A model generated the notes under the pieces. The model searched no databases and was not told where the DNA came from. It was given only the letters and a program-made list of their open reading frames with translations. This document shows, in pieces, positions 55,578-62,254 of a stretch of DNA of 64,000 bases. This DNA comes from Yoonia sp. BS5-3 (lineage in GTDB: Bacteria; Pseudomonadota; Alphaproteobacteria; Rhodobacterales; Rhodobacteraceae): assembly GCF_038069655.2 (NCBI RefSeq), contig NZ_CP150951.2:3622001-3686000 (forward strand). Direction: 5' to 3'. The translations under genes and the position numbers were made by a program. The number at the start of each line of letters is the position of its first letter. Position 1 is the first letter of the stretch.

Positions 55578-56380
55578 GCTGCTGGGAGACGATCCTTGAT
55601 TACGGTTTGCGCAGCGTCGGGATCGGCGAACGGCTGCTGCCGCGCAGCGATTTTACGCTCTGCCAGCAATTCACCCTGATCGGCTCTGGGATGATCTGGA
55701 ACATCTATTTCGGCGCCTTTGCGCTATGTGCTGGGTTCTTTTTGGCAACAGCTGTGGCCTTGGGTAAAGCGGCCAAACGACCGCTGATCCGCAAACCCGC
55801 GCAATGGTTCATCTTTATCTTTCGGGGCTCGCCGCTCTTCATCCAATTTTTCTTTGCCTATTTTCTGTTTCTCAGCCTCAAATCCGCCTACCCGATATTC
55901 AGCCCGCTCACCTCAGCCTGGGCGGGGGCGCTTGTGGTCCTGTTCTTGAACACCTCAGCCTATGCGGGCGAGATTTTTTACGGCGCGTTACAGTCTATCC
56001 CAAAGGGCGAAACAGAAGCCGCCGATGCCTACGGGCTTTCTGGCTGGTCGCGATTTCGCCGGATCATCTGGCCGACCATGCTGCGTCTGGCCTGGCCCGC
56101 CTATACGAATGAAGCGATCTTCTTGTTTCACGCGACGACGCTGGTTTTCTTTTCCGGCTTTCCTGCCCTGCAACAACGGGGCGACGCGCTTTATTACGCA
56201 AGCTATTTTGCCGATAAGACCTTTAACCCTTTTGTACCCTATCCAATCCTTGCCGGATATTTCATCCTTCTGACGCTTGCGGTGATTGGCTTATTTGGGC
56301 TCGTGAACAAACGCCTGAACCGGCACCTGCCCCAAGAAAAGCGCAAAACGCTGAAAATCAAACCGCAGATTATCCGCTAG
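55574..56380 (+). CDS. Polar amino-acid ABC transporter permease 2
   Basis: 268 residues from GTG 55574, overlapping the previous TGA. Five helices, EAA loop EAADAYGLSGWSRFRRIIWP, and the FRGSPLFIQFFFAY segment of HisM/ArtM-like subunits. The longer frame from 55274 lies inside the other permease gene. Followed by a double-palindrome intergenic element. Confidence 0.9.
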   Translation: MSCWETILDYGLRSVGIGERLLPRSDFTLCQQFTLIGSGMIWNIYFGAFALCAGFFLATAVALGKAAKRPLIRKPAQWFIFIFRGSPLFIQFFFAYFLFLSLKSAYPIFSPLTSAWAGALVVLFLNTSAYAGEIFYGALQSIPKGETEAADAYGLSGWSRFRRIIWPTMLRLAWPAYTNEAIFLFHATTLVFFSGFPALQQRGDALYYASYFADKTFNPFVPYPILAGYFILLTLAVIGLFGLVNKRLNRHLPQEKRKTLKIKPQIIR

Positions 56381-56385
56381 AGGAT

Positions 56386-56439
56386 GCCAAAATTTTCGCG
56401 AAAATTTTGGCCAAAGAAGAAATTTTGCAAAATTTCTTC
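56386..56439. repeat. Tandem double-palindrome element, copy 1
   Basis: A 26-bp perfect palindrome (arms GCCAAAATTTTCG/CGAAAATTTTGGC, 56386-56411), a short spacer CAAA, then a 24-bp perfect palindrome (arms GAAGAAATTTTG/CAAAATTTCTTC, 56416-56439), followed by GCCGCTTGCG. It occupies most of the 120-bp gap between the permease and the amidotransferase gene. Same architecture as 60908-60956. Confidence 0.8.
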
Positions 56440-56500
56440 GCCGCTTGCGACCCGATTTATGGCGCGGTAGCCTATGCCCAAACCAACCATATGGTGATCT

Positions 56501-57184
56501 ATGAAAATCGGTATCCTGCAGGCCGGACACGCACCCGATGAATTGCGCGCGGACCGCGGCGATTTCAATGCGCTCTTTGAGACACTTCTGGCTGGGCATG
56601 GCTTTGATTTCACCACCTGGGATGTGGTCGACATGTCCTTCCCAGCCAGCGCAACGCTCTGTGATGGCTGGCTCATCACCGGCTCGAAACACGGCGCCTA
56701 TGAGGATCACCCGTTCATCGCGCCACTCGAAAACATGATCCGCGACATTTATGCCGCCAAGGTTCCGCTTGTCGGCATCTGCTTCGGGCATCAGATCATC
56801 GCGCAGGCGCTTGGCGGCAAGGTCGAAAAATTTGCGCAAGGCTGGGCCGTCGGACGCCAAAGCTATGACTGGCAAGGCGAAACCGTCGCCTTGAACGCTT
56901 GGCATCAGGATCAGGTCGTAAGCCGCCCTGCGGGTGCAACCGTCATGGCCTCAAACAGATTTTGCGAAAACGCAGCCCTCATCTATGAGGACAGGGCCTT
57001 CACCGTGCAGCCACATCCGGAATTCGACGCCGATTTCGTGGATGGGCTCGCCCGATGCCGAGGGCCAGGCAATGTGCCGGTCGCACAATTGGCCGCGGCC
57101 AAAGAACGGCTGGCAATTCCGGTCGACAACAGCCGCCTGGCCAACAATATCGCCCAGTTTTTCAAAACGCGGACAGTGTCATGA
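56501..57184 (+). CDS. Class I glutamine amidotransferase-like hydrolase (PuuD-like role possible)
   Basis: 227 residues. Catalytic triad: C94 in VPLVGICFGHQIIAQ, H172 and E174 in TVQPHPEFDAD. N-terminus MKIGILQAGHAPDELRADRG matches type 1 GATases found beside glutamine-synthetase-like genes. It may hydrolyse a gamma-glutamyl amide or supply ammonia. Its stop overlaps the ligase start (ATGA), so translation is coupled; substrate specificity is inferred only. Confidence 0.82.
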   Translation: MKIGILQAGHAPDELRADRGDFNALFETLLAGHGFDFTTWDVVDMSFPASATLCDGWLITGSKHGAYEDHPFIAPLENMIRDIYAAKVPLVGICFGHQIIAQALGGKVEKFAQGWAVGRQSYDWQGETVALNAWHQDQVVSRPAGATVMASNRFCENAALIYEDRAFTVQPHPEFDADFVDGLARCRGPGNVPVAQLAAAKERLAIPVDNSRLANNIAQFFKTRTVS

Positions 57185-58533
57185 GCTGGCACGCCCAAAT
57201 TCCCAAAGCGGCTCAGAAATATCTGCAGCATAACCGGCTGGATGAGGTCGAATGCGTGATCGCCGATCTACCTGGCATCGCCCGCGGCAAGGCCGTACCG
57301 GCGGGCAAATGGGAAAAACAAACCCATTTCCACCTGCCCAATTCGATCTTTTTCCAGACTATCACAGGCGACTGGGGTGAGGCTGCGGGCCCTGACGGAT
57401 TTCTCGAACCTGACATGGTGCTCAAACCAGATCTGTCCACTGTCACAGCCGCGCCCTGGGCCAATGACGGCACGCTTCAAGTGATCCATGACGCTTATGA
57501 TCAAAAGGGAACACCCGTGCCTTTTGCCCCGCGCAATGTGCTGCGCCGGGTCATCGATCTTTACAAAGCGCGCGGATGGACCCCTGTCATCGCACCCGAG
57601 ATGGAGTTTTATCTGGTCGCCCGCAATGTCGATCCCGCCAAAGCCATCACCCCCATGATGGGGCGAACCGGGCGCCCAGCGGCGGGACGGCAGGCTTATT
57701 CGATGTCAGCGGTCGATGATTACGGCCCCGTTATTGATGACATTTATGAATTTGCGGAAATTCAGGGCTTTGAAATCGACGGCATCGCGCAGGAAGGCGG
57801 CGCAGGCCAGCTTGAAATCAACTTACGGCATGGCGATCCCATCAAACTGGCCGATGAGGTGTTTTTCTTCAAACGGCTCATCCGTGAAGCGGCGCTGAAA
57901 CATGATTGCTTCGCCACGTTCATGGCCAAACCAATCGCGGGCGAGCCAGGCTCGGCCATGCATGTGCATCACTCAATCTTGGACGCGGATGGCAACAACA
58001 TCTTCACCGGCCCTCAGGGCGGTGAAACGGATGCGTTTTTCCATTTCATTGGCGGGCTGCAAGAACATATGCCCAGCGTGATCGCGGTGATCGCGCCTTA
58101 TGTGAACAGCTACCGGCGCTATGTGCGGGATCATGCGGCACCTATCAATCTTGAATGGGGGCGGGACAATCGGACCACCGGCATTCGAATCCCCGTCTCA
58201 GTGCCCGCCGCACGGCGGGTTGAGAACCGGTTGGCTGGCATGGACTGCAACCCATATCTTTGCATCGCGGCCTCTCTTGCCTGCGGTTATCTGGGGCTCA
58301 CTCATGAGATCAGGCCTGATAAACGCTGGCATGGGGATGCCTATGAGGCCGAAGATGAAATCCCCCAAGGTCTCTATGCCGCGCTTGAACTTTTCGACGC
58401 GGCCACAGAGATGCACAACATACTTGGCCCTGACTTTGCCCGCGTCTATTCTATCGTCAAACGGGCCGAATATGATGAGTTTCTGCAAGTCATCAGCCCG
58501 TGGGAGCGCGAACATCTGTTGCTAAACGTATGA
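57181..58533 (+). CDS. Glutamine-synthetase family ligase (PuuA-like gamma-glutamyl amine ligase)
   Basis: 450 residues from ATG 57181. GS domains: N-terminal beta-grasp (VECVIADLPGIARGKAVPAG) and catalytic core with PEMEFYLVAR (Glu metal ligands), GGAGQLEINLRHGDPIKLAD, FMAKPIAGEPGSAMHVHHS and NPYLCIAASLACGYLG. The length and motif variants (no GlnA adenylylation Tyr loop) fit the GS-III/PuuA-type enzymes that add glutamate to an amine such as putrescine, ethanolamine or methylamine-like substrates. The operon also supplies an importer, a hydrolase and an FAD oxidase. Confidence 0.88.
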   Translation: MSWHAQIPKAAQKYLQHNRLDEVECVIADLPGIARGKAVPAGKWEKQTHFHLPNSIFFQTITGDWGEAAGPDGFLEPDMVLKPDLSTVTAAPWANDGTLQVIHDAYDQKGTPVPFAPRNVLRRVIDLYKARGWTPVIAPEMEFYLVARNVDPAKAITPMMGRTGRPAAGRQAYSMSAVDDYGPVIDDIYEFAEIQGFEIDGIAQEGGAGQLEINLRHGDPIKLADEVFFFKRLIREAALKHDCFATFMAKPIAGEPGSAMHVHHSILDADGNNIFTGPQGGETDAFFHFIGGLQEHMPSVIAVIAPYVNSYRRYVRDHAAPINLEWGRDNRTTGIRIPVSVPAARRVENRLAGMDCNPYLCIAASLACGYLGLTHEIRPDKRWHGDAYEAEDEIPQGLYAALELFDAATEMHNILGPDFARVYSIVKRAEYDEFLQVISPWEREHLLLNV

Positions 58534-59312
58534 TCAAACATGGGCTCATCATCATCGCACTGACCGTGCTGACCCAAATCGGGGGCATCGCATGGGCACT
58601 TGCACTTGCGCTGCGTATGATCTTTGGCCGGCTCGTGTTGATCTTCGCGATCCTCTATCTTTGCCTGACGGTTATCGCGCATTACACGGCCCCGCTCGCG
58701 GGCCGCGTGGCACTACCTTGCCTTGATGCAGGCCCTGCACAAATCGCCGTATTGAACCCGCTTTACTGCGCGCTGAACCGCAACTATGTCAGCCCTGAAA
58801 TGAAATCCCATGTCGATGCTTTATCGGCGCATATGCATGAGGTTTTTCCGGGCACGCGCACCCGCGCGCTCGATGCCAGTTTCCCGTTTTTGGATGGTTT
58901 CGCGATGCTACCGCATCTATCCCATGACAGCGGTGATCAGCTTGATCTGGCCTTTTACTATACCGGGGAGGACGGAGAATATCAGCTTGGCAAGGCAAAG
59001 TCGCCCATCGGTTATTGGGGATTTGAACAGCCGCGCCCTGGTGATCCACAGCCATGCGCAGCCAATACCGGTATCTCGATGCGCTGGGATATGGATGCAT
59101 TGCAACCATATCTGCGCGATTGGCCGCTTGACGAGGCGCGCACAGCCGAGGCGCTCCGTTGGCTTGCAAACAACCCGCAAGGGTCGGATTACAAGATTTT
59201 TGTTGAGCCGCATTTGGTCACACGACTTGGGCTCAGTGGTGATGCCTTGCGCTTTCAGGGCTGCCGCGCGGCCCGGCATGATGATCATTTGCATCTTGAA
59301 TTCGCGCCATAA
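58530..59312 (+). CDS. Predicted LAS-superfamily murein peptidase-like membrane protein
   Basis: 260 residues from ATG 58530, overlapping the ligase stop (ATGA). Two hydrophobic N-terminal segments (residues 5-27 and 33-52) anchor it; the rest should be periplasmic. The LAS metallopeptidase signature H-x6-D is at H132...D139 (LSHDSGDQLDLAFYY) and H-x-H at H253-L-H255 (ARHDDHLHLEF). This resembles MepA/D-Ala-D-Ala carboxypeptidase-type zinc enzymes. Its position between the ligase and the FAD oxidase in a tight operon is unexpected. Activity is unproven. Confidence 0.7.
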   Translation: MIKHGLIIIALTVLTQIGGIAWALALALRMIFGRLVLIFAILYLCLTVIAHYTAPLAGRVALPCLDAGPAQIAVLNPLYCALNRNYVSPEMKSHVDALSAHMHEVFPGTRTRALDASFPFLDGFAMLPHLSHDSGDQLDLAFYYTGEDGEYQLGKAKSPIGYWGFEQPRPGDPQPCAANTGISMRWDMDALQPYLRDWPLDEARTAEALRWLANNPQGSDYKIFVEPHLVTRLGLSGDALRFQGCRAARHDDHLHLEFAP

Positions 59313-59324
59313 CGGGCGTGACAG

Positions 59325-60629
59325 ATGAATCCCCTTTATCGCAATGACCTGCCCGGGCAACTCCCCCAAAGCTGGTATGTCGCCAGCACCGATATTCCCC
59401 CCGAACGCCCCCCGCTTTACGGCGAAACGCGGGCCGATGTCTGTATCATCGGGGCCGGTTTCACAGGGCTTTCAGCGGCACGGCATCTGGCCGAAAAAGG
59501 GCTGGATGTGGTTGTACTGGATGCCCATCGGGCTGGTTTTGGGGCGTCCGGGCGCAATGGCGGACAGGTACATAGCGGGTTCAATGCCAGCCAACGCAGC
59601 CTGGAAAAAGCCTATGGGCGGGATAGAGCCAAGATGCTCTGGGCGTTCAGTCAAGAAGCCAAATCCGATCTACGTGGCACCTGCCAGGAACATGTCAACG
59701 ACGCTATGTACCAGCCCGGCGTGGCACATGGGTTCTATACGGCCAAAGAGGCGGAAAAACAGACCGACGAAATCGCACATCTCGCCGCGACCTATGGCTA
59801 TGATCAAATACGCCCTTTGCAGCCGGACGACCTGCGCGCATTGGTGAAATCGCCCCGCTATCAGGGCGGGTATCTGGATGAAGGCGGCGGGCATATTCAC
59901 CCATTGCGCTATGCTTTTGGGCTTGCACGTCTTGCCGAGACGGCGGGCGCAAGGCTTTATGATCGCAGCGAGGTGGTTGAGATAAGGCATGGGGATCCAG
60001 CCTGTTTGTTGACCGGCGATGGCTGTGTCAAAGCGCGCCACGTGATCCTGGCGGGCAATGGCTATCTGCCAAAAATCGCGCCGCGCGTGGCCGCCAAGGT
60101 CATGCCGATCAATAGCTTTATCTGCGCGACCCAACCGCTGGGCGCAAAGGCGGCAGACATCCTAAGCCGCGATATTGCCGTAGCTGACAGCAAATTTGTG
60201 GTGAATTACTTTCGGTTGTCTGAAGATAAGCGGCTTTTGTTTGGCGGGCGCGAAAGCTACGGGATCGGTTTTCCCAAGGACATCCGCAGCGCACTTATTG
60301 CGCGGATGGTGCATCTGTTTCCGCAACTCAGCGGGACGCAGATCGATTATGTCTGGGGCGGGACTTTGGGGATCACCCTGCCTCGCCTGCCCGCATTGCA
60401 ACGACTTGCCCCCAATGTCCTGTCTGGGGCAGGGTTTTCGGGGCATGGTGTGGCGCTAGCGGGTTTTACAGGCAAACTGATGGCCGAAGCAGTGGCAGGA
60501 CAAGCCGGTCGTTTTGATACGCTTTGCGATCTTGATGTCCCCGACTTTCCGGGCGGTGCAGCCTTGCGGGCGCCCCTGCTCACCCTCGCGATGAGCTGGT
60601 ATGCCTTGCGCGACCGGCTTGGCATTTAG
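59325..60629 (+). CDS. FAD-dependent amine oxidoreductase (DAO/PuuB-like)
   Basis: 434 residues. Rossmann motif VCIIGAGFTGLSAARHLAEK at about 30-49, then GFGASGRNGGQVHSGFN and the C-terminal GAGFSGHGVALAGFTGKLMA that caps FAD, as in DAO-fold glycine/sarcosine oxidases and gamma-glutamylputrescine oxidase. In the neighbourhood of the ligase and hydrolase, it would oxidise a gamma-glutamylated amine to the aldehyde. Starts 12 bases after the peptidase gene. Confidence 0.88.
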   Translation: MNPLYRNDLPGQLPQSWYVASTDIPPERPPLYGETRADVCIIGAGFTGLSAARHLAEKGLDVVVLDAHRAGFGASGRNGGQVHSGFNASQRSLEKAYGRDRAKMLWAFSQEAKSDLRGTCQEHVNDAMYQPGVAHGFYTAKEAEKQTDEIAHLAATYGYDQIRPLQPDDLRALVKSPRYQGGYLDEGGGHIHPLRYAFGLARLAETAGARLYDRSEVVEIRHGDPACLLTGDGCVKARHVILAGNGYLPKIAPRVAAKVMPINSFICATQPLGAKAADILSRDIAVADSKFVVNYFRLSEDKRLLFGGRESYGIGFPKDIRSALIARMVHLFPQLSGTQIDYVWGGTLGITLPRLPALQRLAPNVLSGAGFSGHGVALAGFTGKLMAEAVAGQAGRFDTLCDLDVPDFPGGAALRAPLLTLAMSWYALRDRLGI

Positions 60630-60671
60630 TACTTAACGCAGCTTTAACCATGTTGCGGACATGCTGATGCG

Positions 60672-60905
60672 ATGCAGCAGATACGAATGATCAAACGGGA
60701 CAGGAATGACTGGCTGAGCCAGGTTTTTCACTGCCGCGCGGCCCAAATTGGTGGTGTGATCCGGCGGCAAATCGTTGATGTTGAGCGGGAGGTCGGTGTG
60801 CCGCGTTTTATCGCCGAGGTAAACCGCCGTGGATTTCGCCTGATCCGCACAGAGCACTATTTTGTCGTGGTCTGCAACAATGGCCCCATCGAGCTGCTTT
60901 GCTAA
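60672..60905 (+). CDS. Small conserved Rhodobacterales protein
   Basis: 77 residues (ATG 60672 or 60687). Pattern IRRQIVDVEREVGVPRFIAE then VNRRGFRLIRTEHYFVVVCNNGPIELLC split at the centre; from memory, relatives are mislabelled as phosphoribosylanthranilate isomerase, but the length and motifs do not support that. Function unknown. Its stop directly precedes the second double-palindrome element. Confidence 0.65.
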   Translation: MQQIRMIKRDRNDWLSQVFHCRAAQIGGVIRRQIVDVEREVGVPRFIAEVNRRGFRLIRTEHYFVVVCNNGPIELLC

Positions 60906-60907
60906 AA

Positions 60908-60956
60908 CCAAATTTCTGAAAATTTGGGCCCAGAAGGAATTTCGCGAAATTCCTTC
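60908..60956. repeat. Tandem double-palindrome element, copy 2 (bidirectional terminator likely)
   Basis: Arms CCAAATTT/AAATTTGG around CTGA (60908-60927), spacer GCCCA, then a 24-bp perfect palindrome (arms GAAGGAATTTCG/CGAAATTCCTTC, 60933-60956), followed by GCCGCT. It fills the gap between two convergent stops. Confidence 0.8.
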
Positions 60957-60960
60957 GCCG

Positions 60961-61497
60961 CTACTTGGTGAGCTTCGACAATTTTTCCTGCAATGCGGCC
61001 AGTTGATCCTTGATCTCTCCCAGATCATCACTTTCAGGCTCCGGCGCGCTTGTCCCAGGCATCATCCCGCCGGTCATCGCCTTGAAAAACGCTTCCTGCT
61101 GCGCCCGCATCGCCTCAAAGCCAGGCATGTTGGCCATCGGGTTGGCCTTGCCCATATTTTCCATGGCTTTGGATTGACCTTCGCGCAGCATGTCAAAACT
61201 AGCCTGCAGGAATTGTGGGACAACCGATGCAGCCTGACTTGTATAACTGCGAACCAAATCGGTCAGTACGCCAACGGGCAACACATTTTCGCCGCGGCTC
61301 TCATGCTCTGCAATAATTTGCAACAGATATTGACGGGTCAGGTCATCACCGGATTTCAGATCAACGATCTGCACCTCACGGCCCTCGCGGATAAACACTG
61401 CGATATCTTCCAACGTCACATAGTCGCTGGTCTCTGTATTATAGAGACGGCGGCTAGCGTAGCGTTTGATCAAAAGCGGTTTATCGGTGTCGGCCAC
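60961..61497 (-). CDS. phaR: Polyhydroxyalkanoate synthesis repressor PhaR
   Basis: 178 residues from GTG 61497, which has GGGAGG seven bases upstream; an ATG at 61518 has no RBS. N-terminal PHB/PHA-accumulation regulator domain (LLIKRYASRRLYNTETSDYV, LEDIAVFIREGREVQIVDL) binds DNA; the C-terminal half is helical and ends in a coiled coil. It represses phasin and its own gene by sensing free PHB granules. Matching CTGC-N3-GCAG boxes occur upstream of phaP. Confidence 0.93.
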   Translation of the reverse strand: MADTDKPLLIKRYASRRLYNTETSDYVTLEDIAVFIREGREVQIVDLKSGDDLTRQYLLQIIAEHESRGENVLPVGVLTDLVRSYTSQAASVVPQFLQASFDMLREGQSKAMENMGKANPMANMPGFEAMRAQQEAFFKAMTGGMMPGTSAPEPESDDLGEIKDQLAALQEKLSKLTK

Positions 61498-61582
61498 GTT
61501 TTGTCCCTCCCAAGACATGTTGCACTGCAGAGAAGCCTATGCCGCGTCTGCGCAAAAAGAAAGCCTCAGCTGCAAAAGAACG

Positions 61583-61612
61583 AAAGACGGCCCATTTTCA
61601 TGGACCGCCTTT
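61583..61612 (-). terminator. Rho-independent terminator of phaP
   Basis: Minus-strand 12-bp stem AAAGGCGGTCCA / TGGGCCGTCTTT (two G-U) with loop TGAAAA, then CGTTCTTTT. It lies 46 bases after the phasin stop. Confidence 0.75.
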
Positions 61613-61657
61613 CTCAATTTCCGACCCTCAGGGAGGCAAAGGTCATCATCGATTGTC

Positions 61658-62107
61658 TTACTTTGCAGCAGTTGCTTTCTTTGCAGCAGCCGTCACTTCG
61701 TCAGTCGCTTTTTTCGCAGCGGCTGTCATATCCTCGGACAGGTCTTTGCCAGCGGCCAAAACCAATTCCATAGTCTGTGTCTGCACTTTTTTCGCGATCT
61801 CGGCGAAAGCAGACATATGTTCAGCAGCGCTCTCGGCAGAGGCCGAAGCGAAATCTGTCATCGCTTTGGCATAATCAGCAGGCTCTGCTTTGGCTTTCGA
61901 CATCGCTTCGACTTTCGCCAAAGTGTCTTGAGTCCATTTTGCAGAAATTTCAGCTGATTTGCCGGCTGCGTCGATCGCAACGGCAGACATTTTTTCCGCC
62001 AGGGCAGTCTGGTTCTTGAACTGCTCTTCCATTGCTTTGGTGTCGACAGGAAAAGCGCCTGTCAGGTCTTTGAAGATTGCTGTGAAGTCTTGTGTCTTAG
62101 CAGCCAT
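61658..62107 (-). CDS. phaP: Phasin (PHA granule-associated protein)
   Basis: 149 residues, strongly helical, rich in Ala/Lys/Glu (for example AKMSAVAIDAAGKSAEISAK-type stretches), with AAAGG eight bases before ATG. The phasin_2-like sequence DFTAIFKDLTGAFPVDTKAM binds the granule surface and limits granule size. Its promoter region carries two PhaR boxes. It is between phaC and phaR on the same strand. Confidence 0.92.
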   Translation of the reverse strand: MAAKTQDFTAIFKDLTGAFPVDTKAMEEQFKNQTALAEKMSAVAIDAAGKSAEISAKWTQDTLAKVEAMSKAKAEPADYAKAMTDFASASAESAAEHMSAFAEIAKKVQTQTMELVLAAGKDLSEDMTAAAKKATDEVTAAAKKATAAK

Positions 62108-62165
62108 TGTCGTCGCCTTTCATTCTCAAATGCAGGCTAACAACCTGCGGTTATCTCGTGACACC

Positions 62166-62194
62166 AATATGCGTGCTGCACCGCAGCATTTCAA
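62166..62194 (-). promoter_or_regulatory. Candidate phaP promoter with PhaR box between -35 and -10
   Basis: On the minus strand TTGAAA (62194-62189) and CATATT (62171-62166) are separated by 17 bp, and the CTGC-ACC-GCAG box at 62176-62186 lies between them, so PhaR binding would block polymerase. Confidence 0.65.
62176..62186. promoter_or_regulatory. PhaR box 1 (CTGC-N3-GCAG)
   Basis: CTGCACCGCAG within the perfect palindrome TGCTGC-ACC-GCAGCA. CTGC-N3-4-GCAG is the reported PhaR recognition form from work on Paracoccus denitrificans. Confidence 0.8.
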
Positions 62195-62203
62195 GTATTT
62201 TTT

Positions 62204-62214
62204 CTGCATTGCAG
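62204..62214. promoter_or_regulatory. PhaR box 2 (CTGC-N3-GCAG)
   Basis: CTGCATTGCAG, 28 bp from box 1, about 97-107 bp upstream of the phaP start. Confidence 0.75.
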
Positions 62215-62254
62215 CATAAAACTTTCAGAAATCACAAAATATGCGCAATATCAG

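Noticed and set aside
60672..60905. Phosphoribosylanthranilate isomerase annotation for the 77-residue protein
   Set aside because: The protein is far too short for a TIM barrel and lacks TrpF motifs.
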